In this document: positions 41,050 through 50,899 of the stretch, piece by piece
Layout: every line of letters begins with the position of its first letter
Position numbering within the stretch: the first letter of the stretch is position 1
From: Bacteroidales bacterium
GTDB lineage: Bacteria; Bacteroidota; Bacteroidia; Bacteroidales; Prolixibacteraceae
Assembly (NCBI GenBank): GCA_012729335.1
Contig: JAAYDJ010000032.1
Coordinates: 1 to 64,000 of the forward strand
Direction of reading: 5' to 3'
DNA length: 64,000 bases
Position numbers and translations under genes: made by a program
The notes under the pieces: model-generated
What the model was told of the DNA's origin: nothing
Seen by the model: the letters and a program-made list of their open reading frames with translations, nothing else
Databases searched by the model: none

Positions 41050-44000
41050 TTAGAATTTGATGCTCAGTCCGACGGTATACACGGCGGGAATGGGATAGGT
41101 CTGCGTGTCGATGCCGCTGGCGACTTCAGGATTGAATCCGTTGTAGGAGAAGAGGGTCAGCGGCCGGTCGGCGGTGAGGGATACCCTGGTGTCGGGCATG
41201 TCGGCGCCGAAAAGCTGCTTGCCCTTTATGTTGTAGGCCAGCTGTACATTCTGAAGACGGAAGAAGGCGCCGTCTTCCACGAAATAGTCGCTCATCTTCT
41301 GGTTCCATCCTTTTCTGAGCCCGGCCGAAGAGGGATATTTGTTGCTGGTGCCTTCGCCATGCCACCGGTTGACGGCCAGATCGGCATCAAGGTTGCCGTC
41401 GGCGGTCCAGATGATCTCACCCCGCTTGCGGTTCAGGATTTTGTTCCCCATCTGGCCCAGCATGCTGGCCGTGAGGTCGAAATTCTTCCAGGAGAGCCCC
41501 AGGTTTCCGCCATACAGAAACGAGGGGAAGTAGGAGCCCAGAATCACACGGTCGTCGTCGTTAATGACCCCAAAACCGGGTTCTCCTTCTTTCTGCTGGT
41601 CGCGGTATTTGAAATCACCGGGCACGGCGGAATCAGGCGCCGAAGGATCAGCATCGATCTCGGCCTTGTTCTGGTACACACCCAAAACTTCATAGCCGAA
41701 GAAGGCCAGCAGGGGATGCCCCACGATGGAACGCTGACGGAATTCCGCCGATCCGCCGTCGATGTATGGCTGCCCGTAAAGGTCACGCACCTTGTTCTTC
41801 AGGAAGGAGAAATTGACCCCGGCATTGAAACGGAGACCGTTGGCAAATTCATCGTCCCAGTTGATGGCCATCTCAAAACCACTGTTGCGGATGACCCCCA
41901 CGTTTTTAAGAACGCTTCCGCCCGTACCCGGGATCTTGACATAAATGGCCGCATTCTTGGTGTCGCGGATGAAGTAGTCGGCATCGACCGACATATGGTT
42001 GTCAAAGAGACGGGCGGTCAGACCGGCGTTGGTTTCCTCGGTAAGCTCCCACTTCAGTGAGGAGAAGGTGTTGGTGGTCTGGGTTCCGGAGACCATCACA
42101 TCGTCGATGACCAGATTGACCGGGGAAGTGGTGATGGCGCCGTCACTGGCCTGTATCTTGTCGTTCCCCAGCTGCCCCCAGCTGGCACGCAACTTCAGGA
42201 AGTTGATGGTGGCGTGGTTTTTCAGGAACGGCTCCTCGGAAAGGACCCATCCGATTCCCACGGTGGGAAAATAACCCCATTTCTGCTGATATTTGGAGCT
42301 GCCGTCGGCACGCATCGTGGCATAGAGCAGATAACGGTCGTTATAGTTATAGGAGAGCCTTCCGAAGTAGGAGAGGCCATACTGACGGGCACCGCCGTCA
42401 CCCACCGATCCTTCGGGTTTTTCCTGCGACTGGTCGATATACCAGGACTCTTCCCTTTGCCAGGGGAAGTTAAGACCTCCGCCGCGCAAACCGCTGTAGG
42501 CTTCGTCGCGGAAGGAAGTCCCGGCCATCACGGTGATATTGTGAAGATCAAAACGGTCGGTATAGGTCAGGATGTTGTCCCAGATCTGGTCGGAATAAAT
42601 GCCTGTACTTTTGTTGATGGAAGCATCCACCCTCTGGAAGCTGTTGCCGATGAAGTAGGGCAACCGCACATTCCGCTCATCGAGGGAAGTGAAGGCGTGA
42701 TTATAGGTGGTCTTGAAATCGAGTTTTTCGGGGATCAGCTGGAGCTTGGCGTAGAAGTTGGCCATGAGCTTGCGGATCTTGAGCCGGTTGTCGCTGTAAC
42801 GGAGGGTGGGGAAGGGGTTCTGCCCGCTGCGGTAACCCAGGTCCTGGGCATTGGCATAATTGACGGGTTCGGCGATCCCTTCCAGATTCGGGTCATAGAC
42901 CGGCAGAATGGGCACGGCAAAATAAGCCTGGTTCCAGGCACCGGCTTCCTCCCCATATTTTAAGGCGTTGCTCAGGATCATGTTCCCGCCGATGGTGAAC
43001 CAGTCGGTGGCTTTAAAATCGAGCTTGGTGCGCAGGTTGAACCGTTCGTATTCGTTTTTCATGTCGAGAATCCCCTCCTGGGCGAAATAGTTGGTCCCGA
43101 TGGAGTAGGAGGCGCTCTGGTTACCCCCCTCGACACTGATGCTGTGGTTCTGAATGCCGGCCGGGCGGAGAATCTCCTTGTACCAGTCGGTGTTGACATC
43201 GGGGACGTTGGGGTTGATGCGGCTGCGGCCATAGCGCTGCATGGCGTTGAGGATGAAACTGGCGTCGGCGGCCGACCCCGATTCCATGGCCATGGCCGTG
43301 AACTGCTCGGCATTGGCCATCTTCAGCACGTTCTGGGCCACCTGCATCCCGTAATAACCATCGTAGGTGATCTCGGTCTTTTTATTGTAACCTCCCGATT
43401 TGGTCTCAATCAGCACCACCCCGTTGGCGGCACGTACCCCGTAAATGGCCGCCGCAGAGGCGTCCTTCAGTACAGAGATGGAAGCAATGTCGGCGGGGTT
43501 GAGAAAATCGATGTTGTCAAAGAACATCCCGTCGACCACATATAGGGGGGCTTCGTTGTTCTGGCCCGGATAGGATCCGATACCACGCACCCTGATGGTC
43601 GGACTGTTGCCGGGGGAACCGGAACTGACCACCTGCAAACCCGCCACCTTTCCCTGTAAAGCCTGCATCGCCTGCCCCGAGGGAGTTTTCGCAAGTTCAT
43701 CCGACTTTACCGTGGTGATCGAGGAGGTCAGGTCTTTCACCTTCTGGGTACCATACCCGACCACTACCACCTCTTCGACATCGAAAGCCTGCTCCCTGAG
43801 CTGGACATTGATCACCGTCTGGTTCCCTATGGGGATCTCCACCGTGGTGAACCCCACAAAACTGAAGACCAGGGTGCTCTGAGGATCGGCATCAATGGTG
43901 TAATTCCCGTCGAAATCGGTGATGGTCCCTACCATGGTCCCTTTCACCAGAATGCTGACTCCGGGAATCCCCTGTCCATCGGCTTCGGTGACCTGCCCGG

Positions 44001-44076
44001 TGACTTTCACCCTGGGCTGTGCGGCTCCCACCAAAACCATGCTGGTTAGAATCAAAAGCATAATAAATCTCTTCAT
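41050..44076 (-). CDS. susC: SusC/RagA-family TonB-linked outer-membrane transporter
   Basis: A 1008-residue TonB-dependent importer of oligosaccharides. Signal peptide MKRFIMLLILTSMVLVGAAQ, a CarboxypepD_reg-like domain (KVTGQVTEADGQGIPGVSI), a TonB-box-like segment (DVEEVVVVGYG), a plug domain (QALQGKVAGLQVVSSGSPGN, IRVRGIGS) and a 22-strand barrel ending VYTVGLSIKF with terminal Phe. Features such as SISVLKDASAAAIYGVRAANGVVLIETKSG are hallmark SusC plug sequence. It is the first gene of the PUL core operon and diverges from the regulator at 44395; the region between holds both promoters. Confidence 0.96.
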   Translation of the reverse strand: MKRFIMLLILTSMVLVGAAQPRVKVTGQVTEADGQGIPGVSILVKGTMVGTITDFDGNYTIDADPQSTLVFSFVGFTTVEIPIGNQTVINVQLREQAFDVEEVVVVGYGTQKVKDLTSSITTVKSDELAKTPSGQAMQALQGKVAGLQVVSSGSPGNSPTIRVRGIGSYPGQNNEAPLYVVDGMFFDNIDFLNPADIASISVLKDASAAAIYGVRAANGVVLIETKSGGYNKKTEITYDGYYGMQVAQNVLKMANAEQFTAMAMESGSAADASFILNAMQRYGRSRINPNVPDVNTDWYKEILRPAGIQNHSISVEGGNQSASYSIGTNYFAQEGILDMKNEYERFNLRTKLDFKATDWFTIGGNMILSNALKYGEEAGAWNQAYFAVPILPVYDPNLEGIAEPVNYANAQDLGYRSGQNPFPTLRYSDNRLKIRKLMANFYAKLQLIPEKLDFKTTYNHAFTSLDERNVRLPYFIGNSFQRVDASINKSTGIYSDQIWDNILTYTDRFDLHNITVMAGTSFRDEAYSGLRGGGLNFPWQREESWYIDQSQEKPEGSVGDGGARQYGLSYFGRLSYNYNDRYLLYATMRADGSSKYQQKWGYFPTVGIGWVLSEEPFLKNHATINFLKLRASWGQLGNDKIQASDGAITTSPVNLVIDDVMVSGTQTTNTFSSLKWELTEETNAGLTARLFDNHMSVDADYFIRDTKNAAIYVKIPGTGGSVLKNVGVIRNSGFEMAINWDDEFANGLRFNAGVNFSFLKNKVRDLYGQPYIDGGSAEFRQRSIVGHPLLAFFGYEVLGVYQNKAEIDADPSAPDSAVPGDFKYRDQQKEGEPGFGVINDDDRVILGSYFPSFLYGGNLGLSWKNFDLTASMLGQMGNKILNRKRGEIIWTADGNLDADLAVNRWHGEGTSNKYPSSAGLRKGWNQKMSDYFVEDGAFFRLQNVQLAYNIKGKQLFGADMPDTRVSLTADRPLTLFSYNGFNPEVASGIDTQTYPIPAVYTVGLSIKF

Positions 44077-44394
44077 AACATTTCGCAGATTTAATTAATT
44101 TGAGCGTGAATTTAACACTTCTTCACAGTTCCCCCGCCCTCAGCGCCTCACTTTAAATGCTTACCTCAAAACTGAGGATTACAGGCAACTCATCATTAAC
44201 TCATCAACTGTGCCGCATTAGGATATAATATATTTTATTTGTGTATATTAGAGTCGTGAAACGCAGCGTGAAATTTATATTTGTTAATTGTACATAATGA
44301 AATTGATGAGGCGATATCGAGCAGGTGGAATACGCCTCATTCGAGTAAAAAGTACTCTATTGATAGCGGGTATTTGTGGGTAATAGATCAGTTT
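44077..44394. promoter_or_regulatory. Divergent control region of the PUL
   Basis: This 318-nt AT-rich region separates susC (leftwards) and the regulator (rightwards) and should contain the inducible susC promoter. TATATTTG at 44276-44283 on the plus strand fits a -7 box for the regulator, 112 nt before its start. No susC -7 box fitting TAnnTTTG was found, in line with activator dependence. Confidence 0.5.
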
Positions 44395-47223
44395 ATGGTT
44401 ATGATAAAACAGGCATTATGGATGATGGGGATGCTGCTTTGGATGGTTTTCCCGCAGATGCTTTGGGGCATGGAAGGACATGCACCGGAAGTGAGGAGTT
44501 TCAGCAAGACCCAATATGGGGCCTCGAGCCAGAACTGGTCCATAGCCCAGGGGGAAGACGGCACCCTGTATATGGCCAACAGCGCGGGATTGCTTGAATA
44601 CGACGGTTCCACCTGGCTGGTGCATTCCTCTCCCGACAGAAACATCCTCAGGGCCGTGGCCATCGGCGAAAACGGTTTGGTCTATACGAGCGGCTACCAG
44701 GAACTGGGTTACTGGAAACGCGACGGCCATGGTGCCCTCCGCTATACCTCCCTGAAGGAAAAAGCCCAGCCGCTTTTTACGCCCAACGTGGAGTACTGGA
44801 ATATCTTCATCGACGGTCCCAGGGTTCTCTTTCAGTCCTTTACCCAGATACTGGTGTACGAAAAGGATACCTTTACATCCATCAACTTCGACTATTTTGT
44901 GAACGCGGCGGCCCTGCATGACGGGAGGCTCTTCATCAATGAGATGGACAGGGGATTGTTTGTATTGCGCGGGAACGAGAAGATCCCCCTTGTCGAAGGT
45001 GATTTTTTCAGGGGTAAGGCCATGCGGTTTTTACTCCCCTGGGATGAGGGAAGGTATCTGATGGGAACGGCCTCCGATGGGATATATGTGGTCTCAGAGG
45101 GAAAGGCGGAGGAATGGTCCACCCCTTTTCAGGAAACACTGCGGCGGATGCGTGTGAACAGGGCCTGTCTGCTACCGGGGGGGGAAGTGGCCATCGGAAC
45201 CATACTTGGAGGCGTCTATCTGCTGGGGCGTGACGGCCATCTGGTGTGGCATCTCGACACACGCAACGGCATGCAGAACAATACGGTACTGGGATTGCAT
45301 ACCGACAGTGAAGGCAACCTGTGGGCGGCCCTGGACAGGGGCGTGGACCTGATCATGGCAGGCCGGCCGGCAGGGGTGCGCCTTTTCCCGCTGGAAGGGA
45401 TCGGTGCGGTTTACGATGCGGCGCTCTTTGAGGGACGCCTCTATCTTGGAACCAACCAGGGGCTTTATGCCGGGGAGTACACCCCGGTGCCCGGGAATTT
45501 CACCCTGGTCCCGGGCACCCAGGGGCAGGTCTGGGACCTGGAGATCATCGGCCGCGAACTGGTGGCAGGCCATAACAGCGGCACCTTTGCCCTCACCCGG
45601 GGAGAAGTCAGAATGCTTTCTCCTGTGTCGGGAGGCTTCTCCCTCCGACCCGATCCCCGGAGGCCTGGCGTATGGCTTCAGTGTACCTATTCCAACCTCG
45701 TGGAGTACCGCATGGAAAACGGCAGGCTCCGTCTCGGCAGGGTGATCTACAACTTCAATGAGCTGATCCGTTTCCTGGAATTCGACCACCTGGGCAACCT
45801 CTGGGCCGGACATATGTATCGCGGGATTTACCGGCTTCAGCTTCATCCCGCCGGCGATTCCGTGCGCACCATCGCCTATTACGGCGAAAATTCCGTTTTC
45901 GGCAGGGAGCACCATCTCAGGGTGTTTAATCTGGAGAACCGGGTCGTTTTCACCTCCGGAGAAAGGCTCTACACCTATGATGACCTGAAAAACGAGGTGA
46001 TTCCCTTTGACCGGCTGAATACGCTGCTGGGGGAGTATGCAGGAGCGGAAAGGATCATTCCCGCCGGCGCGCACCGCTATTGGCTGGTCACTCCACACAG
46101 GATCGGATTGTGGCAGCTTGGCGGCGGCAGGGAGGAGCTGGTCAGGGAGTATCCTTCGGGTGTATTCAACAACCAGCTCATCCGCAATTACCAGAATGTG
46201 TCGGCCATGCCGGGGCAGGTGGCCCTGGTGTGTCTGGAAAACGGCATCGCCCTGGTCGACACCCGCAAGGATGGCGTTCCCCGCTTCCCGGAAGGGAAAA
46301 CCCCTGTAGTGCGCGAGGCCTGGCTCAACGGCCGCGACGGCCAGCCCACCATGCTCACGCCAGATCAGCAGGGATTCAAAATCCCCTGGTCCCTGAACAG
46401 CTTTCATGTGCGGATGGCATTCCCCTGGTTCAGCAATGGCCCCGTTTCATGGGAGTGGTTTCTGGATGGGCTTTCCCCGCAGTGGAACCCCAACGGCGAC
46501 TCCCCGCTGCTGGCCCTGGTCCGCCTGCCCCCAGGCCGCTATACCCTCAGGATCCGCGCCGCCGACAACTGGGGAAACCACAGCCATGAACTACAGATCC
46601 CTCTCACCGTCCGCCAACCCTGGTTCTGGTCGGTACCGGCACGCATCTTCTACCTCCTGCTCTCCCTGACCGCCCTCTTCTTCTTCCGCCTCCGCGTTAT
46701 CGCCAATACCCGTAAATCGGAGGAACGCAAAAGAGAAGAAAACGAAAGAGAACTCATCTCCCTGAAAAATGATAAACTACAGGCCGAAATCTCTTATAAA
46801 AGCAGGGAACTGGCCAACTCTACCATGGCCATCATCAAGAAAAATGAGTTCCTCCTCGATCTGCGCGATCTCGTCCTCGCCCAGAAAAACCAGCTCGGAA
46901 CCCGGTACCCCGACAAATATTCCAACGAACTGCTGCGCCGGATCGATAACCACCTCTCCAGCCATGACGAATGGAAAATCTTTGAAACCCATTTCGAACA
47001 GGCCCACGAAACATTCATGAAAAATCTGAAAAACCGGTACCCCGACCTCACCCCCGGCGACATGCGGCTGTGCGCCTTCCTGCGCATGAACCTCGCCTCA
47101 AAGGAAATCGCCCCCCTGATGGGCATCTCCGTACGGGGAGTCGAAAACCACCGCTACCGCCTCCGCTCCAAACTCGGCCTCGAACACGACGAAAACCTCA
47201 TCGGAACCCTGCTGAAACTATAG
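44395..47223 (+). CDS. Membrane-spanning propeller sensor with C-terminal LuxR-type DNA-binding domain (PUL regulator)
   Basis: About 942 residues from ATG 44395 (44401 is equally possible; TTG 44281 is not). A signal or anchor helix (MIKQALWMMGMLLWMVF) leads into a periplasmic Reg_prop propeller (NWSIAQGEDGTLYMANSAGLLEY, GNLWAALDRGVDL), a Y_Y_Y domain (VSWEWFLDGLSPQWN ... LPPGRYTLRIRAADNWG), one membrane helix (FYLLLSLTALFFF, about residue 800), a coiled coil (about 815-850) and a HTH region: TPGDMRLCAFLRMNLASKEI, MGISVRGVENHRYRLRSKLG. It has no kinase or receiver, so it is a one-component transmembrane activator like SusR-type regulators. It diverges from susC and most likely switches the PUL on. 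Confidence 0.9.
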   Translation: MVMIKQALWMMGMLLWMVFPQMLWGMEGHAPEVRSFSKTQYGASSQNWSIAQGEDGTLYMANSAGLLEYDGSTWLVHSSPDRNILRAVAIGENGLVYTSGYQELGYWKRDGHGALRYTSLKEKAQPLFTPNVEYWNIFIDGPRVLFQSFTQILVYEKDTFTSINFDYFVNAAALHDGRLFINEMDRGLFVLRGNEKIPLVEGDFFRGKAMRFLLPWDEGRYLMGTASDGIYVVSEGKAEEWSTPFQETLRRMRVNRACLLPGGEVAIGTILGGVYLLGRDGHLVWHLDTRNGMQNNTVLGLHTDSEGNLWAALDRGVDLIMAGRPAGVRLFPLEGIGAVYDAALFEGRLYLGTNQGLYAGEYTPVPGNFTLVPGTQGQVWDLEIIGRELVAGHNSGTFALTRGEVRMLSPVSGGFSLRPDPRRPGVWLQCTYSNLVEYRMENGRLRLGRVIYNFNELIRFLEFDHLGNLWAGHMYRGIYRLQLHPAGDSVRTIAYYGENSVFGREHHLRVFNLENRVVFTSGERLYTYDDLKNEVIPFDRLNTLLGEYAGAERIIPAGAHRYWLVTPHRIGLWQLGGGREELVREYPSGVFNNQLIRNYQNVSAMPGQVALVCLENGIALVDTRKDGVPRFPEGKTPVVREAWLNGRDGQPTMLTPDQQGFKIPWSLNSFHVRMAFPWFSNGPVSWEWFLDGLSPQWNPNGDSPLLALVRLPPGRYTLRIRAADNWGNHSHELQIPLTVRQPWFWSVPARIFYLLLSLTALFFFRLRVIANTRKSEERKREENERELISLKNDKLQAEISYKSRELANSTMAIIKKNEFLLDLRDLVLAQKNQLGTRYPDKYSNELLRRIDNHLSSHDEWKIFETHFEQAHETFMKNLKNRYPDLTPGDMRLCAFLRMNLASKEIAPLMGISVRGVENHRYRLRSKLGLEHDENLIGTLLKL

Positions 47224-47380
47224 AAAAAGATATACATGTCCTTTTCTGGCTTTTGTTTATTTAAAAAGAATTTAAATTACACAATATAAGTATCACATAG
47301 GTATTTTGTACTTATATTTGATGTCAGTATTCAAGTTATTTGTAGTCCCTTATACTTGAATTGCATTTTTAAATCCCGAC

Positions 47381-47409
47381 GAAAGGAGACAGAGGTCTCC
47401 TTTCTTTTA
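47381..47409 (+). terminator. Terminator downstream of the PUL regulator
   Basis: The stem gaaaggagac (47381-47390) pairs perfectly with gtctcctttc (47395-47404) around an agag loop, then ttttat. It lies 157 nt after the regulator stop and just before the end of convergent argS. Confidence 0.8.
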
Positions 47410-47414
47410 TATTA

Positions 47415-49208
47415 TCACATTCTGTCGGGCATTCCGATACCGAGCATGCCCATTCCGCTTTTCATGATTTTCACGACGCATTCCGAGAGGACCAGCCTGA
47501 AGTTTGTTTTGTCGGGATCGGGTTCATTGAGGATGGAGTGGTCGTGGTAGAACTGGTTGAATTCCCTGGCGATTTCGTAACAGTAATTGGCCAGGAGGGC
47601 GGGAGAGTAGCTGGCGGCGGCTTCAGTGACCACACCGGGGTATTCCGAGATGGTTTTCAGAAGTTCTTTTTCCTTGGCTTCCAGGGTCATGCCGGGAGGG
47701 AAGGTGGTGGAAAGGGAAATCTGGTTTTCGCGGGCTTTGCGCAACACCGACATGATACGGGCGTGTGTATACTGGATGAAGGGGCCGGTATTTCCGTTGA
47801 AATCGATGGATTCCTCGGGATTGAAGGTCATATTTTTTCTGGGGTCTACCTTCAGGATGAAATATTTGAGGGCACCCAGAGCGATCATTTTATAGGTTTT
47901 GCCGGCTTCTTCATCCGTGACGTCTTCCAGTTTTCCGAGTTCCTGGCCCATTTTGCGGGCTACCTCCACCATACCGGCGATCAGGTCGTCGGCATCGACG
48001 ACGGTGCCTTCGCGCGACTTCATTTTTCCGGAAGGGAGTTCCACCATTCCATAGGAGAAGTGGTAGAGGTCGCGTCCCCAGCGGTATCCCAGTTTATCGA
48101 GGAGATGGGAGAGAACCTGGAAATGGTAGTTTTGTTCATTTCCCACCACGTAGACCATCTGATTGATGGGGTATTCATCGAAGCGCATTTTGGCGGTGCC
48201 GATGTCCTGGGTCATGTACACCGAGGTGCCGTCGCTGCGCAGGAGCACCTTATGGTCGAGACCCTCAGCGGTGAGGTCAGCCCAAACCGAGCCATCTTCG
48301 CGCTGATAAAACAAACCCTCGCCAAGGCCGCGTAAAACTTCTTCTTTGCCCTGCAGATAAGTCTCCGATTCGTAGTAGATTTTATCAAAATTCACCCCCA
48401 GTTCACGGTAGGTGGCGTCAAACCCTGCATAGACCCATCCGTTCATTCTCTGCCAGAGGGCGATGGTTTCGGGATCACGGGCCTCCCATTTCCGGAGGAG
48501 TTCGCGGGCGGCTTGCATGGAAGGGGCCTGGTTTTCAGCTTCCTCGCGGGCCATACCTCCGGCTTCCAGTTCGGCAATCTCCTTCTTATACTGTTTGTCA
48601 AAAAGGACATAGAAATCTCCCACGAGGTGGTCGCCCTTGATTCCTGTATTTTCGGGTGTTTTGCCTTCTCCCCACTGCTGCCAGGCATACATTGACTTGC
48701 AGATGTGAATGCCCCGGTCGTTCACGATGTTGGTTTTAACCACTGTGCGGCCGTTCCCTTTCATGATTTCGGCCAGGGAATACCCCAGCAGGTTGTTGCG
48801 GATATGCCCCAGGTGCAGGGGTTTGTTGGTATTGGGGGAGCTGTATTCGATCATCACCACCCCCTCATCGCCCGCAGCTGCTTTCAGTCCGTAGCGGTCA
48901 TCGCGGAAGGCTTCCTGCAGCAGGGCGAGCCATACCCGGTCGTGAAGGGTGATGTTCAGGAAGCCGCTGACCACGTTAAATGCTTCCACCTCAGGCGCGT
49001 GCGCCCGGAGATGCTCCCCGATCAGGGTAGCCGTATCCGCGGGGGAGCGGCGCGCCAGCTTAACCAGCGGAAACACCACCAGCGTCAGGTCCCCCTCAAA
49101 TTCCTTGCGGGTTTGTTGCAACTGAAGCACACCCTCAGCTGGCGTGAAACCAAAAAGCTGTTCCACCGCATCTTGCAGGCGCTTTTGCAGGATCGATTCA
49201 ATATTCAT
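47415..49208 (-). CDS. argS: Arginine-tRNA ligase
   Basis: A 597-residue class I aminoacyl-tRNA synthetase charging tRNA-Arg. It has the N-terminal Add1 domain (residues 1-100), the HIGH-type motif in SSPNTNKPLHLGHIRNNLLG (HLGH, near residue 132), the KMSKS-equivalent GKMKSREGTVVDADDL, and the C-terminal anticodon-binding DALR-type domain (YTHARIMSVLRKA ... ALLANYCYEIAREFNQFYHD). Length fits ArgS of Bacteroidota. Single gene with a TAnnTTTG promoter about 100 nt upstream. Essential translation function. Confidence 0.97.
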   Translation of the reverse strand: MNIESILQKRLQDAVEQLFGFTPAEGVLQLQQTRKEFEGDLTLVVFPLVKLARRSPADTATLIGEHLRAHAPEVEAFNVVSGFLNITLHDRVWLALLQEAFRDDRYGLKAAAGDEGVVMIEYSSPNTNKPLHLGHIRNNLLGYSLAEIMKGNGRTVVKTNIVNDRGIHICKSMYAWQQWGEGKTPENTGIKGDHLVGDFYVLFDKQYKKEIAELEAGGMAREEAENQAPSMQAARELLRKWEARDPETIALWQRMNGWVYAGFDATYRELGVNFDKIYYESETYLQGKEEVLRGLGEGLFYQREDGSVWADLTAEGLDHKVLLRSDGTSVYMTQDIGTAKMRFDEYPINQMVYVVGNEQNYHFQVLSHLLDKLGYRWGRDLYHFSYGMVELPSGKMKSREGTVVDADDLIAGMVEVARKMGQELGKLEDVTDEEAGKTYKMIALGALKYFILKVDPRKNMTFNPEESIDFNGNTGPFIQYTHARIMSVLRKARENQISLSTTFPPGMTLEAKEKELLKTISEYPGVVTEAAASYSPALLANYCYEIAREFNQFYHDHSILNEPDPDKTNFRLVLSECVVKIMKSGMGMLGIGMPDRM

Positions 49209-49311
49209 GCTCTTTCTGTTTTATAAAGGCGATGCCGACCTGGCGTAATCCTTCCTTCAGCCCGGTGTGGACTCAGAGGAAAGGCGCCTGGTCCCGGCCT
49301 TTTCCGGCCTG

Positions 49312-49319
49312 CAAAGATA
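49312..49319 (-). promoter_or_regulatory. Likely -7 box of the argS promoter
   Basis: On the minus strand the sequence is TATCTTTG followed by C, fitting TAnnTTTGC, about 103 nt upstream of argS and within the gap to the Gfo/Idh gene. No good TTTG -33 element is seen at the normal spacing. Confidence 0.5.
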
Positions 49320-49331
49320 GTGTTTTTGGCG

Positions 49332-50894
49332 CTATACGATGATTTTCTCGCTGGCCTTGTCCCAGAAGACCTGTTTTTTATGGTGGTAGGAAAGGGTTCC
49401 CATGTGGGCGGTCATCGCCTCCTCGAACCCGCTGTGGATGTCGCAACTGGGCTTTGTCCCCTGCCTGATGGCATCGAGCCACTCCTTCATGTGAAGGTGG
49501 GTGGTGTCGACGCGCTTCCCTCCCCGGTAAGTGTAGAGCAGTCCACGCCCCGCAAAGTACTTTTCCGTGGCTGAGGTAATGGTGTCGGCGCCCCTCCCGG
49601 GCACATAACTGTATATGGGCATATCAGGCTTGATGATCCCTTTTTCAATTTTCCCGGCGTAGCGGGTCGATCTGGGATCGGCGTAAATGGTCAGGGTATT
49701 GCCCATCTCCATGTAGGCGTCGTGCCCCATCACTTTTTTGCCGCGGTCCATCTGGCTCGATAGCGTCGCACTGTAAAGGAGCGACAGGTTCTTCTCCGGA
49801 AACTCAAAAACCGTGGTGAGCACGTCGGGGACTGTACGTCCATCCTTGAAGAAGTATATGCCGCCGGTGGAGATGGCAGAATGGGGAATGCCCACATTCA
49901 GCACCTGGTTGATGGCGTCATATTCGTGGGTGAGCAGGTCGCCCGAGAGCCCTGTGCTGTAATCCCACCAGCAGCGCCAGCGGAAGAAACGCTCCAGGGA
50001 GAAATCATGCCAGGGGGCCGGACCGATAAACTGATCCCAGTCGATGGTGGCCGGACTGGCATCCTTATGGATATCATAGACCCAGGCGCCATTGGGATCG
50101 TTGCGGTTGGTGGTGACCTCAATCAGGTTGATGGGCCCCAGTACGTTTTTTTCGATGGCTTCCCTGGCCTTCAGGTAGGCATCGGTCTGCCGTCCCTGGT
50201 GCCCCAACTGGAACACCACCCCCGAATCGACGACGGCCTGGCGGACTTCATAGGTCTCTTCGACGGTCCAGGTGAGAGGTTTCTCACAATAGACATGTTT
50301 TCCCGCCCTGGCGGCCTCAATGGTCATAGGGCCATGCCAGTGGTCGGGGGTGGCGATGACCACCGCATCCACCTCGGGAGAGGCGATCAGCTCCTTATAG
50401 GTGGCATACCTCTTCACCGGCTCTCCCATGGGGCCTGCGGGCCCCTCCCGGTGGATGTTGGCAGCCGTCTCACGGGCCATCTCCCCGTAGGTGTCAAAGA
50501 CGTCACAAACGGCGGTGATCCTGATGTTCAGGTCTTCCTGCGACTTGAAGTCTACATAACGGTAGTCGTTTTTATTCTCTCCGGCAGCCAGGCGCCACTC
50601 CTCCACCTGCGAGGGATGGGCAAATCCCAGGGCCTTGGCCAGCTGTTTCCCGCGGATCCCGAAACCGATCAGTCCTATGCGAATCTCCCGCCCCTCCGAT
50701 TTGGGCGGATGCGCCGGCTCTCCCGCCGACATCCCCAATTCATCCGAAATGGAACGCTTCAGATAATGGTCGAGGCTCTTCTTCTTATAAAGGCCGTAAG
50801 CCACGGCTCCCAGCACGGGTACCGTGGCCAGTCCCCTGACGACATCGCGCCGGGTCATCCCCGGTTTCTCTTCCTGTTTGTTGTGCTCGTCCAT
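49332..50894 (-). CDS. Gfo/Idh/MocA-family oxidoreductase with Tat signal
   Basis: A 520-residue NAD(P)-dependent sugar or inositol dehydrogenase-like protein. A twin-arginine signal (TRRDVVRGLATVPVLGAVAYGL, residues about 14-36) means it is exported folded, probably with cofactor. The Rossmann motif is IRIGLIGFGIRGKQLAKALG, and the family motif CEKPLTWTVEETYE contains the EKP lysine. The C-terminal domain has YDINQVLNVGIPHSAISTGG-like residues (EYDAINQVLNVG). The DUF-like central insertion is usual in Bacteroidota exported members. Substrate unknown. It follows a DoxX gene by 5 nt, so both are co-transcribed. Confidence 0.9.
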   Translation of the reverse strand: MDEHNKQEEKPGMTRRDVVRGLATVPVLGAVAYGLYKKKSLDHYLKRSISDELGMSAGEPAHPPKSEGREIRIGLIGFGIRGKQLAKALGFAHPSQVEEWRLAAGENKNDYRYVDFKSQEDLNIRITAVCDVFDTYGEMARETAANIHREGPAGPMGEPVKRYATYKELIASPEVDAVVIATPDHWHGPMTIEAARAGKHVYCEKPLTWTVEETYEVRQAVVDSGVVFQLGHQGRQTDAYLKAREAIEKNVLGPINLIEVTTNRNDPNGAWVYDIHKDASPATIDWDQFIGPAPWHDFSLERFFRWRCWWDYSTGLSGDLLTHEYDAINQVLNVGIPHSAISTGGIYFFKDGRTVPDVLTTVFEFPEKNLSLLYSATLSSQMDRGKKVMGHDAYMEMGNTLTIYADPRSTRYAGKIEKGIIKPDMPIYSYVPGRGADTITSATEKYFAGRGLLYTYRGGKRVDTTHLHMKEWLDAIRQGTKPSCDIHSGFEEAMTAHMGTLSYHHKKQVFWDKASEKIIV

Positions 50895-50899
50895 AAGAT

